Source: JBAZBO01 sp041671425 (GTDB lineage Bacteria > Patescibacteriota > WWE3 > UBA101185 > UBA10185). From it: DNA of 32,890 nt. Position 1 is the first letter of the stretch; each line of letters starts with the position of its first letter. Below, in pieces: positions 23,580-30,657 of the stretch. Below the pieces are notes generated by a model. The model did not search any database and was not told the origin of the DNA. It saw only the letters and a list, made by a program, of their open reading frames with translations. The position numbers were made by a program, and so were the translations under genes. The DNA is taken from NCBI GenBank assembly GCA_041671425.1, contig JBAZBO010000001.1, positions 1-32,890 of the forward strand. The letters are read 5' to 3'.

Positions 23580-24796
23580 ATCTCTTTTGCTAATTCTAAG
23601 GCTTTGTCCAACTGAGCGTCAATCTTGTTGTTGATATCTTCATCAGTCCTCTCCACTTTTATATCGGGCTCTATACCATTCTTATGAACCCAGATCTTAT
23701 CGGGAGTCAGCCACTTGGCAACTGTGATATGTAAACCGGATCCATCAGAAAAGTCTCTAGCATCCTGTATGGTCCCTTTACCAAAAGATTTGGTACCTAT
23801 GATGGTGGCCTTGACGTGGAACTTAAGGGCTGCAGCTAAGATCTCAGAGGCCGAGGCACTTCCCCCATCAAGAAGTATATAAACAGATGGAATACTCTGA
23901 AACTCCCCTACTCTATCAGTCTCATGGGCTATCTGCTCCCCCAAAGCGTTTTCTTGATACAAAATTGGTTGCTTACCTTTTACGAACTCACCTGCAAGGT
24001 ATACAGCGGAAGCCATATAGCCTCCGGGATTACCCCTAAGGTCGAGGATTATAGCGTCAAGCTCAGACATACCCATGTCGATCTGGGATACAACCTTGTC
24101 CCAATCATTGTTTGTCTCATTACCAAACCTGCTCACTCTGATGTAGGCAGTACCATCCCCTTTATCCTCCCAAGACACACTAGCAACAGTTATGACACCT
24201 CTTTTTATCATCACAGTAAAAGGAGCTTCATTACCTCTCATTAGGGTAAGTGTGCTAACAGTACCTGCATCCCCTCTTATTTTGGAGACAGCTTCATTAA
24301 GAGAAATGCCCAAGGTACTTACACCCTCAATCTCAACAATGGCATCCCCTGCTCTTACACCAGCTTCTTTGGCCGGGGAACCATCAAGAGGGGCCACAAC
24401 GATAAGCTGGTTCTCCCTTAACCCAAGTTCGGCTCCAATACCCTCAAAAGTACCATTCAAGTTACTATTTACAACTTTGTTGACTTGCGGGGGAAGGAAG
24501 GAAGTGTATGGATCACCAAGAGAATTGACCATACCAGTGATTGCACCCCAAAGCATCTTCTGGGAGTCAACAGGCCTTTCAAGATACTGAGTACTAACCA
24601 GATTCCAAACCTCCCAGAACTTACCAAAATCTATCTCTTTAGAAGAGGGGGATCTGTTGAGTATCTTTATCTCAGGGGGATTCTTCTTTATCTCGATCAG
24701 GTATCCCCTCTTCCCCAGATTATACCCACCATAAAAGGTACTAAGGGAGACAAGGATCAATATTAGAACTCTTTGGAAAATCTTAAAACCTTTCAT
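23576..24796 (-). CDS. ctpA: C-terminal processing peptidase, family S41
   Basis: Membrane-anchored protease that trims or degrades proteins at their C-termini on the outer face of the membrane. The 406-residue product has a signal-anchor helix (about 8-24), a helical region with GDPYTSFLPP, a PDZ domain (about 115-200: GIGAELGLREN, VAPLDGSPAKEAGVRAGD), and the peptidase core with the catalytic Ser-Lys pair Ser315 (GGSASASEI) and Lys340 (GTKSFGKGTIQ). ATG 24796 is 4 nt after the upstream stop; the longer open frame to 24868 would overlap the previous gene. Two envelope proteases in one operon suggest a shared surface-protein maintenance role. Confidence 0.94.
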   Translation of the reverse strand: MKGFKIFQRVLILILVSLSTFYGGYNLGKRGYLIEIKKNPPEIKILNRSPSSKEIDFGKFWEVWNLVSTQYLERPVDSQKMLWGAITGMVNSLGDPYTSFLPPQVNKVVNSNLNGTFEGIGAELGLRENQLIVVAPLDGSPAKEAGVRAGDAIVEIEGVSTLGISLNEAVSKIRGDAGTVSTLTLMRGNEAPFTVMIKRGVITVASVSWEDKGDGTAYIRVSRFGNETNNDWDKVVSQIDMGMSELDAIILDLRGNPGGYMASAVYLAGEFVKGKQPILYQENALGEQIAHETDRVGEFQSIPSVYILLDGGSASASEILAAALKFHVKATIIGTKSFGKGTIQDARDFSDGSGLHITVAKWLTPDKIWVHKNGIEPDIKVERTDEDINNKIDAQLDKALELAKEI

Positions 24797-24800
24797 TTTT

Positions 24801-25790
24801 TCACACCAAAGCCCAGATGTTGGGAAGTGGAACTTCCACACTGGTGTCATTCTTTTCGAACTTAACAACTATACTATCTTTACTAGCTTTTTCAATAAAT
24901 CCAACCCAACCAAAATGATCTTCGGAAAATACTACTACTCTGACACCTTTTTTCAATAGTTTCAGATTGGTCTTAACTGTGGAAGATCGTACCTCCGGAT
25001 CATCAAAAGCCTCCGGCATAGGAATCCTTAAAAGTCCTTCGATCCCTCTGACAAAAACATATCTATTGGAAACGTTCGTAAGGGTGCTAAACACATCCTT
25101 TGGAGTTGAAAGCTGCCCAAACCCGCTGAACAATCCCAAAAAGATATCTGCTTTCTTCGCAATGGAGAAAAGCTCTCTATCAGCACTTCCTGCCAATATA
25201 CCTGACACTTCAAGCTCAATAGCTTTCTCAAGCAAGTCCTCTTGAAAATAATCGCCTACATAAAGTATTTTCTTATAAACATTCTTGTGGTATTTCTTCA
25301 AATACTGCATCTGCATTTCACTACTGGGATTTGGGAACACCACCAACTCACCTTCAACTGAATTTTCCGTACTTGCGAGCATATGGATGTTGGTTGTATG
25401 AGTCTTGATCAGAGCAGAAAGGTTCTCTGCTACATCCACGACCTCACCCCAAACGCCGGATAACAGCACAAAGGTCTCCTTCTGTGAGACCAATACAAAT
25501 GCATCTCCCTGTTTCTCCAACACTCCATTGAAAGGCGCATCCACACTCTTTCCCCTAAATCTTCCTATGGTCTCACCTCTAGCAAAGGTCTTTCCTGGAA
25601 AGAGCTGCGCAGAAAACAAGGGGTCAACCAAAAAATTGTTAAGCGCATATTTTGAACTGCCTATCTCGGTAAATGCCTCAACAATATCGCCAGCTTTAAC
25701 CCGGAGGCTGCCCTCGTTTGGCAGAGATCTTTCTACCAAAACGTCGTTGGCATGGATGATCTTTTTATAAATAGGCACGTAGTCACTCAT
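24801..25790 (-). CDS. Conserved-looking protein with KOW-like C-terminus, unknown function
   Basis: A 329-residue product, no membrane segment. Residues about 25-125 look like a beta-rich barrel or sandwich (VKAGDIVEAFTEIGSS, FPGKTFARGETIGRF, SVDAPFNGVLEKQGDAFVL), recalling biotinyl-lipoyl/HlyD-like hybrid folds. The middle (about 130-245) is alpha/beta (VVFPNPSSEMQ, KILYVGDYFQE). The last 60 residues (LLKKGVRVVVFSEDHFGWVG to VEVPLPNIWALV) resemble a KOW-type barrel. The ATG overlaps the stop of the MutL-like gene by 4 nt and ctpA follows after 4 nt, so it is tightly coupled to both. It probably forms a pair with the MutL-like protein. No enzymatic motif is seen. Confidence 0.65.
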   Translation of the reverse strand: MSDYVPIYKKIIHANDVLVERSLPNEGSLRVKAGDIVEAFTEIGSSKYALNNFLVDPLFSAQLFPGKTFARGETIGRFRGKSVDAPFNGVLEKQGDAFVLVSQKETFVLLSGVWGEVVDVAENLSALIKTHTTNIHMLASTENSVEGELVVFPNPSSEMQMQYLKKYHKNVYKKILYVGDYFQEDLLEKAIELEVSGILAGSADRELFSIAKKADIFLGLFSGFGQLSTPKDVFSTLTNVSNRYVFVRGIEGLLRIPMPEAFDDPEVRSSTVKTNLKLLKKGVRVVVFSEDHFGWVGFIEKASKDSIVVKFEKNDTSVEVPLPNIWALV

Positions 25791-26791
25791 AGTACCGCCA
25801 ATGCCTCCCCTATCTGCCTTTCTATATTCTCATAGGAAATAATATTCTCTTCTTCAATACCAGGATCATTTGAATCAATAGACCTTGTATCCACAACAAA
25901 ACCCAACTTACCTCCCCCCACAGTACCTTCGTACTGACCAAGCGATGAAGACTTAACACTTATATGGGCCTTGGAACCTCCCTCCAGCGGCACAAAGAAT
26001 AGATTATTCCTTGGTACCTCAAAGAACTGGGAAGTCCCGGAATCAGTGCTGAACAAGCATTCCACAGCGCTGTCTACTCTTACTACAGTACCTAGTATTG
26101 TGGGTATCACGTCAGGCGACAATAAAGACTCGTATACCTCAGGTCGGTACTTCTTCAACATCAGGGAGGGTAGATACGAACCATTCATATCCACAAGGAC
26201 ACTGAAAACCCCAGGTGTTCTTATATGAGTCAGTAGGGATTGGAACATATCTGTATCTTTCACATATTCACTTGAGAACCTATCCCCACAAAAAAGGATT
26301 GGAAGTTTTGGATCAAGCTCATATGCCTTATCAAGAGAACCGAATCTTACAAAGTCGTGATACATCTTGAATTTGGCCTTTTCCACGATCATATTGGGAA
26401 CTAGTGCCAGATTGGCCAGAAACGCTAATATATCTTCTTTGCTCATTCTCGATGGGGTTATAGAGGTCGTGGAATTCACATACATCACATTGAAATCAAG
26501 GAGATCAGCTAATAGTGCAGAGGCGGGAGTGCTAACCTTGATGTCCAAATCTAGTTCTACTGGCTCAAGGTCGCTACATATAAGAATGTCACAATCCTGG
26601 ACCGAGAGTCCAAGTTTCTTTATCGCATACCTAAAAACGTCAGTATAGAAAGTCTTCCTATCCGTAAAATGGACCTGCAGAACAGGGTTATATAAAAAAG
26701 GAAACCTGAATATCTCATAACCCTTTTTGGGAAGTCCCGGCGCCAAAAAAGTGACCTGTTTTGATCCTATGTGGGCAGACAACACAGACAT
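25787..26791 (-). CDS. MutL-like (glutamate mutase accessory family) protein, diverged
   Basis: A 334-residue product whose C-terminal half resembles the MutL/GlmL family linked to glutamate mutase: SLLSPDVIPTILGTVVRV, then a beta-rich stretch (EVPRNNLFFVPLEGGSKA), then VGGGKLGFVVDTR, which matches the family's final GG-LGLVIDAR pattern. The N-terminus (AHIGSKQVTFLAPG) sits where actin-like ATPases have their phosphate-1 loop but is too degenerate to expect ATP binding. No mutase gene is nearby, so a cobalamin role is improbable. An extended -10 ending 6 nt before ATG 26791 makes it the first gene of the operon with the KOW-like protein, CtpA and HtrA; that context points to an envelope-associated function, which is inference. 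Confidence 0.5.
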   Translation of the reverse strand: MSVLSAHIGSKQVTFLAPGLPKKGYEIFRFPFLYNPVLQVHFTDRKTFYTDVFRYAIKKLGLSVQDCDILICSDLEPVELDLDIKVSTPASALLADLLDFNVMYVNSTTSITPSRMSKEDILAFLANLALVPNMIVEKAKFKMYHDFVRFGSLDKAYELDPKLPILFCGDRFSSEYVKDTDMFQSLLTHIRTPGVFSVLVDMNGSYLPSLMLKKYRPEVYESLLSPDVIPTILGTVVRVDSAVECLFSTDSGTSQFFEVPRNNLFFVPLEGGSKAHISVKSSSLGQYEGTVGGGKLGFVVDTRSIDSNDPGIEEENIISYENIERQIGEALAVL

Positions 26792-26797
26792 GCAAAT

Positions 26798-26806
26798 ATG
26801 ATATCA
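26798..26806 (-). promoter_or_regulatory. Extended -10 promoter for the MutL-like/ctpA/htrA operon
   Basis: On the minus strand: TGA followed by TATCAT, ending 6 nt before ATG 26791. The TGA is also the stop codon of rpsR, so the new transcript begins as the ribosomal operon ends. Read-through from rpsR is possible because no terminator separates them. Confidence 0.6.
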
Positions 26807-27061
26807 CAGAGCGTGTTGGTCCGTATAAGGAAGAAGCGCCATGAATCTGGCCTTCTTTATCTCATTTGTCAGCTTCCTCTGGTTGGAGGCTGTAAGCCCT
26901 GTAAAGTTCTTGTGAAGGATCTTTCCCCTGTCGGTGATGAACCTTCTAAGGATAAGTACATCCTTATAGTTAGGCTTGGTATTGGTCTGAGAGAAATAGC
27001 ACTTATTAGATATCTTCTTCTGACCAAGACCTTTTTTTACCTTCCTTACAAATTTAGCCAT
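26804..27061 (-). CDS. rpsR: 30S ribosomal protein S18
   Basis: Small-subunit ribosomal protein that pairs with S6 on the platform. The 85-residue sequence contains the family stretch NYKDVLILRRFITDRGKIL followed by TGLTASNQRKLTNEIKKAR. It is the third gene of the classic rpsF-ssb-rpsR operon, starting 3 nt after the ssb stop; GAGGAA near the ssb end can serve as its ribosome-binding site. Confidence 0.96.
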   Translation of the reverse strand: MAKFVRKVKKGLGQKKISNKCYFSQTNTKPNYKDVLILRRFITDRGKILHKNFTGLTASNQRKLTNEIKKARFMALLPYTDQHAL

Positions 27062-27064
27062 ATA

Positions 27065-27544
27065 TTATTCCTCTGGTGTCTCCGCAGCATCAAAGCTGGT
27101 ATCGGACAAAATATCATCTAGGTCTATTTCAGCCTCAGTGTTAGAGCTTGCCTTGTCGTGAGTAGGAGCTTCACCTGAAGCAGCTGGCTCGGCAGAGGAA
27201 TCTCCAAACTTACCGGATGAAAGGACTATCATCTCATCTATTACTACTTCGGTCTTGTATCTTTTCTCACCCGTATCGTTGGTCCAATCCCTAGTTTGAA
27301 GTCTTCCCTCAACATAGACCTTGGTACCCTTGCCCAAAAGCTGGGCGCACAACTCACCTAGTTTGTTCCAGGCCACCACATTGTGGAAATCAGCGGCTTC
27401 TTTCTTCTGACCATCTGAAACCCATTCTCTATTAGTAGCAACACCAAAACTGGCTACAGCGGTACCCTGCGGGGTATATCTAAGCTCGGGGTCCCTTGTA
27501 AGATTTCCTACCAATATTACTTTGTTAACGCTTCTTGATGACAT
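27065..27544 (-). CDS. ssb: Single-stranded DNA-binding protein
   Basis: Coats single-stranded DNA during replication and repair. The 159-residue protein has the OB fold in residues 1 to about 108 (VNKVILVGNLTRDPELRYTP, YVEGRLQTRDW) and a disordered acidic tail. The tail ends ETPEE and lacks the usual DDxPF tip through which SSB recruits partner proteins; the nearest resemblance is internal (LDDILSDTSF). AAGGAG lies 5 nt before the ATG, a good Shine-Dalgarno for an operon-internal gene. Confidence 0.95.
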   Translation of the reverse strand: MSSRSVNKVILVGNLTRDPELRYTPQGTAVASFGVATNREWVSDGQKKEAADFHNVVAWNKLGELCAQLLGKGTKVYVEGRLQTRDWTNDTGEKRYKTEVVIDEMIVLSSGKFGDSSAEPAASGEAPTHDKASSNTEAEIDLDDILSDTSFDAAETPEE

Positions 27545-27567
27545 GTTAACTCCTTACCCAGCCGGAA

Positions 27568-27855
27568 TTACTCCAGTGCTGTAATTAAATACCTGACTAG
27601 ACCATCCGTAAGATTTAGCCTTGATTTCAGAGTTTCCAAATGTTTCTTATCCATCTCGAACTCAAAGACATCATAGTATCCTTCGGTATCATGTTTTATT
27701 TCGTAGGCAAAGCCTCTTTTACCCCAAGGCTTTATCTCACCCAATTTGCCTTCGAAAGATTCTATATGGGTCTGTACTGTACCAAGCACTTTCTTGGCTC
27801 CAGCTTCGCCTAAAGAGATCTTTGATATTGTCATTATTTCGTATTTTCTATTCAT
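27568..27855 (-). CDS. rpsF: 30S ribosomal protein S6
   Basis: Small-subunit platform protein, partner of S18. The 95-residue sequence has the usual pattern: an N-terminal strand (YEIMTISK), then GEIKPWGKRGFAYEIKHDTEGYY with the family's W-G-KR-AY-I core, and FEMDKKHLETLKSRLNL. First gene of the rpsF-ssb-rpsR operon, with a classical promoter upstream. The leader is only about 10 nt and has no Shine-Dalgarno. Confidence 0.95.
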   Translation of the reverse strand: MNRKYEIMTISKISLGEAGAKKVLGTVQTHIESFEGKLGEIKPWGKRGFAYEIKHDTEGYYDVFEFEMDKKHLETLKSRLNLTDGLVRYLITALE

Positions 27856-27872
27856 AGCTTTTAGACGGGGGC

Positions 27873-27901
27873 ATTATACTAACAGGTTTATCTCTTGTCC
27901 A
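27873..27901 (-). promoter_or_regulatory. Sigma-70-type promoter for rpsF-ssb-rpsR
   Basis: On the minus strand: -35 TGGACA (27896-27901, one mismatch to TTGACA), exactly 17 bp, then a perfect -10 TATAAT (27873-27878). It is the only promoter in the window with a clear -35, fitting a highly expressed ribosomal operon. The -10 ends 17 nt before the ATG, so a leader of about 10 nt is expected. Confidence 0.8.
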
Positions 27902-27928
27902 CTAGTATCGCTCCAGTAAAAATAGATA

Positions 27929-29014
27929 TTACACACTGAATCTGAATTCTACTACATCACCATCATTCATAAAATACTCCTTGCCTTCTGTCCTTATCAA
28001 ACCCAGTTCCTTGGCACCTCTCCAGCTGCCCGCCTTGACCAGATCATCATAGGAAACTACCTCAGCACATATAAAACCCCTTTCAAAATCAGTGTGGATG
28101 GTTCCAGCTGCTTGAGGTGCTTTATCACCTATTCTAATAGTCCAAGCTCGGACTTCCTTAGGACCGGCAGTGAAGAAGGTTTGCAAATTGAGTAATTTAT
28201 ATCCTCTTTTTATCACTTTATCCAGTCCGCTGTAGTGTATTCCCAGCTCTTCCATATATGCCTGAGCATCAGTATCAGAAAGTGAGGCCAACTCTGACTC
28301 AAGTTGTGCACATAGGTATACAACATCTGTACCCATTTCCTTATTTTCTGGCTTGGAGACAAACTCCTCCGACACGTTATAAACCTGAATGAAAGGCTTG
28401 GAAGTAAGCAGATTCAGATCTTTTGCATGAATATGTTCCTTCTCCGTGAGCTGAACAGAAGATGCAAGCTCTCCCCTGTCCAAGGCAACCAGGATCTTTT
28501 CACATACGGCTAGTTTTTCAAAACTTAGCTTGTCTCCACTTTTGGAATTTCTTTGTTCCGTCTCGATCTTTTTGTTCAAGACCTGCAAGTCAGCTAGGAT
28601 CAATTCCATGTTGATCACTTTGATATCATTCTCAGGGTCTGTAGAGCCCGCTCGGGCTACATTTGGATCTTCAAATGCTCTGACAACATGAATTATGGCG
28701 TCCACCTCTCTGATGTGGCTTAGAAACTTATTACCTAAGCCTTCTCCCTCAGAAGCGCCCTTGACAAGCCCTGCAATATCAACAAAATTCACTACCGCGG
28801 GCATTATCCTCTTGGGTGGGGTCTTGTATTCTTTTTCTACTATCTCATAAAGCTTTTGCAGCCTCTCATCCGGAACATCCACCACGCCTACATTTGGCTC
28901 AATAGTAGCAAAGGGGTAGTTGGCTGCCAAAGCAGCCTGCTTTTTGAGAAGAGCGTTAAAAAGGGTGGACTTACCTACATTTGGAAGTCCTATGATCCCG
29001 ATAGAAAGTCCCAT
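27929..29014 (-). CDS. ychF: Redox-regulated ATPase YchF (Obg-like)
   Basis: Universal P-loop protein of the Obg/TRAFAC family that prefers ATP and binds ribosomes. The 361-residue length is normal. Visible: G1 GLPNVGKST, a G3-type [14 protein letters not shown], the altered G4 NVSE (in place of NKxD, which explains ATP preference), a coiled-coil insertion, and the C-terminal TGS domain ([33 protein letters not shown]). TAGAAT ends 7 nt before the ATG and there is no Shine-Dalgarno, again suggesting a leaderless mRNA. Confidence 0.97.
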   Translation of the reverse strand: MGLSIGIIGLPNVGKSTLFNALLKKQAALAANYPFATIEPNVGVVDVPDERLQKLYEIVEKEYKTPPKRIMPAVVNFVDIAGLVKGASEGEGLGNKFLSHIREVDAIIHVVRAFEDPNVARAGSTDPENDIKVINMELILADLQVLNKKIETEQRNSKSGDKLSFEKLAVCEKILVALDRGELASSVQLTEKEHIHAKDLNLLTSKPFIQVYNVSEEFVSKPENKEMGTDVVYLCAQLESELASLSDTDAQAYMEELGIHYSGLDKVIKRGYKLLNLQTFFTAGPKEVRAWTIRIGDKAPQAAGTIHTDFERGFICAEVVSYDDLVKAGSWRGAKELGLIRTEGKEYFMNDGDVVEFRFSV

Positions 29015-29021
29015 GGTGGGT

Positions 29022-29027
29022 ATTCTA
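29022..29027 (-). promoter_or_regulatory. -10 element for ychF
   Basis: TAGAAT on the minus strand, ending 7 nt before the ychF ATG. It lacks the TGn extension seen at the other genes and has no clear -35. Confidence 0.45.
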
Positions 29028-29060
29028 CGTTGATTTGGAAATAAAATAAACTGTCTACTA

Positions 29061-29124
29061 AAAGGAGCCCCAGCGTTTTCGTTTCCACACAGTGGTTTCG
29101 ACGCTGGGGTGCGATAGCTCCTTT
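29061..29124 (-). terminator. Large bulged hairpin, probable terminator of the gene ending at 29147
   Basis: On the minus strand the arms are AAAGGAG with CTCCTTT (outer, 7 bp) and CCCCAGCGT with ACGCTGGGG (inner, 9 bp). An 8-nt bulge separates them on one side, and a small CCAC/GTGG hairpin (29085-29095) caps the loop. Only a short T-run (TTTT) follows. It lies 23 nt after the stop of the foreign-looking gene and 34 nt before the ychF -10. The bulge and nested loop are more elaborate than a simple terminator needs. Confidence 0.6.
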
Positions 29125-29146
29125 GTACAAAAACAGACCAAACGGA

Positions 29147-30532
29147 TTAGGAGGTCACGCTACCATTTTCTGCACGCACAACGCGCATAGTAGCCATAAT
29201 CTCCGCTTCCCGACGCTTACTGACATCTTCCTCTTTCTGTCTAACAGAGCTTCGCTGTTGATATTCCAGAATGGAATCCTGCAGTACTACAGACAACTCC
29301 GGGTAGCCATCCTTCAAGATATCAAGGAGCATTTCTGCCCCACAACATGTATCCTGATTGTACACACCGCGGTGGCTCTCAGGGAGTCTTGCCATCGCAA
29401 CAGCGAAATCGACCAGGATTTCAGCCTCCCCCGCACTCTGTATCAGGGAGAGGATTGTGGGCACATGCCATGGCATGATGACATGGCTTCTTCCTTCCAT
29501 ATCATGGGGCATGTACCTCACGAATGCTGCTATTTGCTGGGAGAACAGCTTGGCGCTGTACTTCAAGCCTTCTCCAAAAAGTTGACTTTGTACAAAGTCA
29601 GCATAACGCCAGAGCGCTGCTTCGTGTTCCATCCTCGGAACTGACTGCCCAGAAGCTTCACGCTCAATGATCGAGCACATGCGCTCATGAGCAACCCACT
29701 TCCATTTCTCAGGTGCATCAGAAAGCAACAGATATCTGAGCGGGTTGTACCCAGACGCCTCGTCCATAGACCACCAAGAGGTCGGATCATTCAGCGAGAA
29801 CAAGCTGAACAACCTCTCGGCCACGTCATCATGCAAGAATTGTAGAAGATCCACAACGAGATAGTTGTAGCCCTTCAAAAGGCTATAGTTCTTCTCAGGA
29901 TCCCTTCTTCCCAGGACGTGCTTGTAGAAAATCTCCACCAACTCTGCGAGAAAAGCGTAAAGATCCTCGGTCAAAAATGTGTGTTTGACACCCAGGTCCC
30001 CACTGAACCCAGTGTGCCCACTATACTGACCGAGAATGCGGTCTCCACCCCAGTAGAAGGGGATAGAACGTCTCTCCGGAGTCAGCAGAATAAGTAGGGC
30101 TCTCGCCTTAAAAGCTGCGTGGATTTCCGGATCCTCAATCAGCCCTTTCAAGTCCCTGAACTCACGATCCTTGAAGTTCACCCATTCTTTCCAAGCCCTC
30201 TCTGTCTCTGAGCAAAAGAACGAGCTCTTCCACCTCCGAACAAGCCGCCTCACTTCTCTGGTTACCATTTCCATACCTCCCATACTACTCATCCTGACTT
30301 CATCATCCAGGGTATACCGCCTCGCCCTTCCTGCCCGCCAACCCGCCTTCTTTCGAATAAGGCTGGAGAGTAGGACCATCTCACCGGGATCGGGGTCAGA
30401 ACCACCTTCCCACACATCTTCTGCGAGGGAAAATGTTATCGAACCCTCAACACCCTGTGCGGTTGTAACTGCATAAGGTCCATGTTCACCATTTAAGACC
30501 CTCTGCACAACCGCCACAATTCCTCCCGACAT
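29147..30532 (-). CDS. Protein of unknown function with OB-fold-like N-terminus, atypical composition
   Basis: I do not recognise the family. The 461-residue product starts with about 70 residues that look like a small nucleic-acid-binding barrel of cold-shock/OB type (VVQRVLNGEHGPYAV, GSITFSLAEDVWEGG, GEMVLLSSLIRKKAGWRAG). About 330 mostly helical, tryptophan-rich residues follow, with a DTCCGAE motif near residue 400, and a charged helical C-terminus. No membrane segment. ATG 30532 is chosen over an in-frame TTG at 30553 because a perfect AGGAGGT lies just before it. Base composition and codon use differ from both neighbours: visibly more G+C, and frequent CGN arginine codons where others use AGA/AGG. 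With its own leader and a dedicated hairpin downstream, it looks acquired by transfer. Confidence 0.75.
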   Translation of the reverse strand: MSGGIVAVVQRVLNGEHGPYAVTTAQGVEGSITFSLAEDVWEGGSDPDPGEMVLLSSLIRKKAGWRAGRARRYTLDDEVRMSSMGGMEMVTREVRRLVRRWKSSFFCSETERAWKEWVNFKDREFRDLKGLIEDPEIHAAFKARALLILLTPERRSIPFYWGGDRILGQYSGHTGFSGDLGVKHTFLTEDLYAFLAELVEIFYKHVLGRRDPEKNYSLLKGYNYLVVDLLQFLHDDVAERLFSLFSLNDPTSWWSMDEASGYNPLRYLLLSDAPEKWKWVAHERMCSIIEREASGQSVPRMEHEAALWRYADFVQSQLFGEGLKYSAKLFSQQIAAFVRYMPHDMEGRSHVIMPWHVPTILSLIQSAGEAEILVDFAVAMARLPESHRGVYNQDTCCGAEMLLDILKDGYPELSVVLQDSILEYQQRSSVRQKEEDVSKRREAEIMATMRVVRAENGSVTS

Positions 30533-30536
30533 CTGC

Positions 30537-30545
30537 ACCTCCTCT
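30537..30545 (-). promoter_or_regulatory. Strong Shine-Dalgarno deciding start at ATG 30532
   Basis: AGAGGAGGT on the minus strand, 4 nt before the ATG. This gene stands alone yet has a leader with a classical ribosome-binding site, unlike most first genes here. A TATAAT at 30610-30615 could be its -10 (leader about 70 nt), but no -35 is seen. Confidence 0.7.
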
Positions 30546-30657
30546 ATTTTCAATGTACATCAAGCTATCGCTGACGCACATATTACAACTTATTCTGGAA
30601 GGAATCAATATTATAGGTCTTGTAGAATACGGGCTTTACATTTTGAAGCTCAAGGAG

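Noticed and set aside
29061..29124. Integron attC site
   Set aside because: The hairpin ends lack the conserved GTTRRRY/RYYYAAC core sites, and no integrase or cassette array is nearby.
29123..29644. 173-codon open frame on plus opposite the foreign gene
   Set aside because: The minus-strand gene has a perfect Shine-Dalgarno and coherent protein character; the plus-strand product does not.
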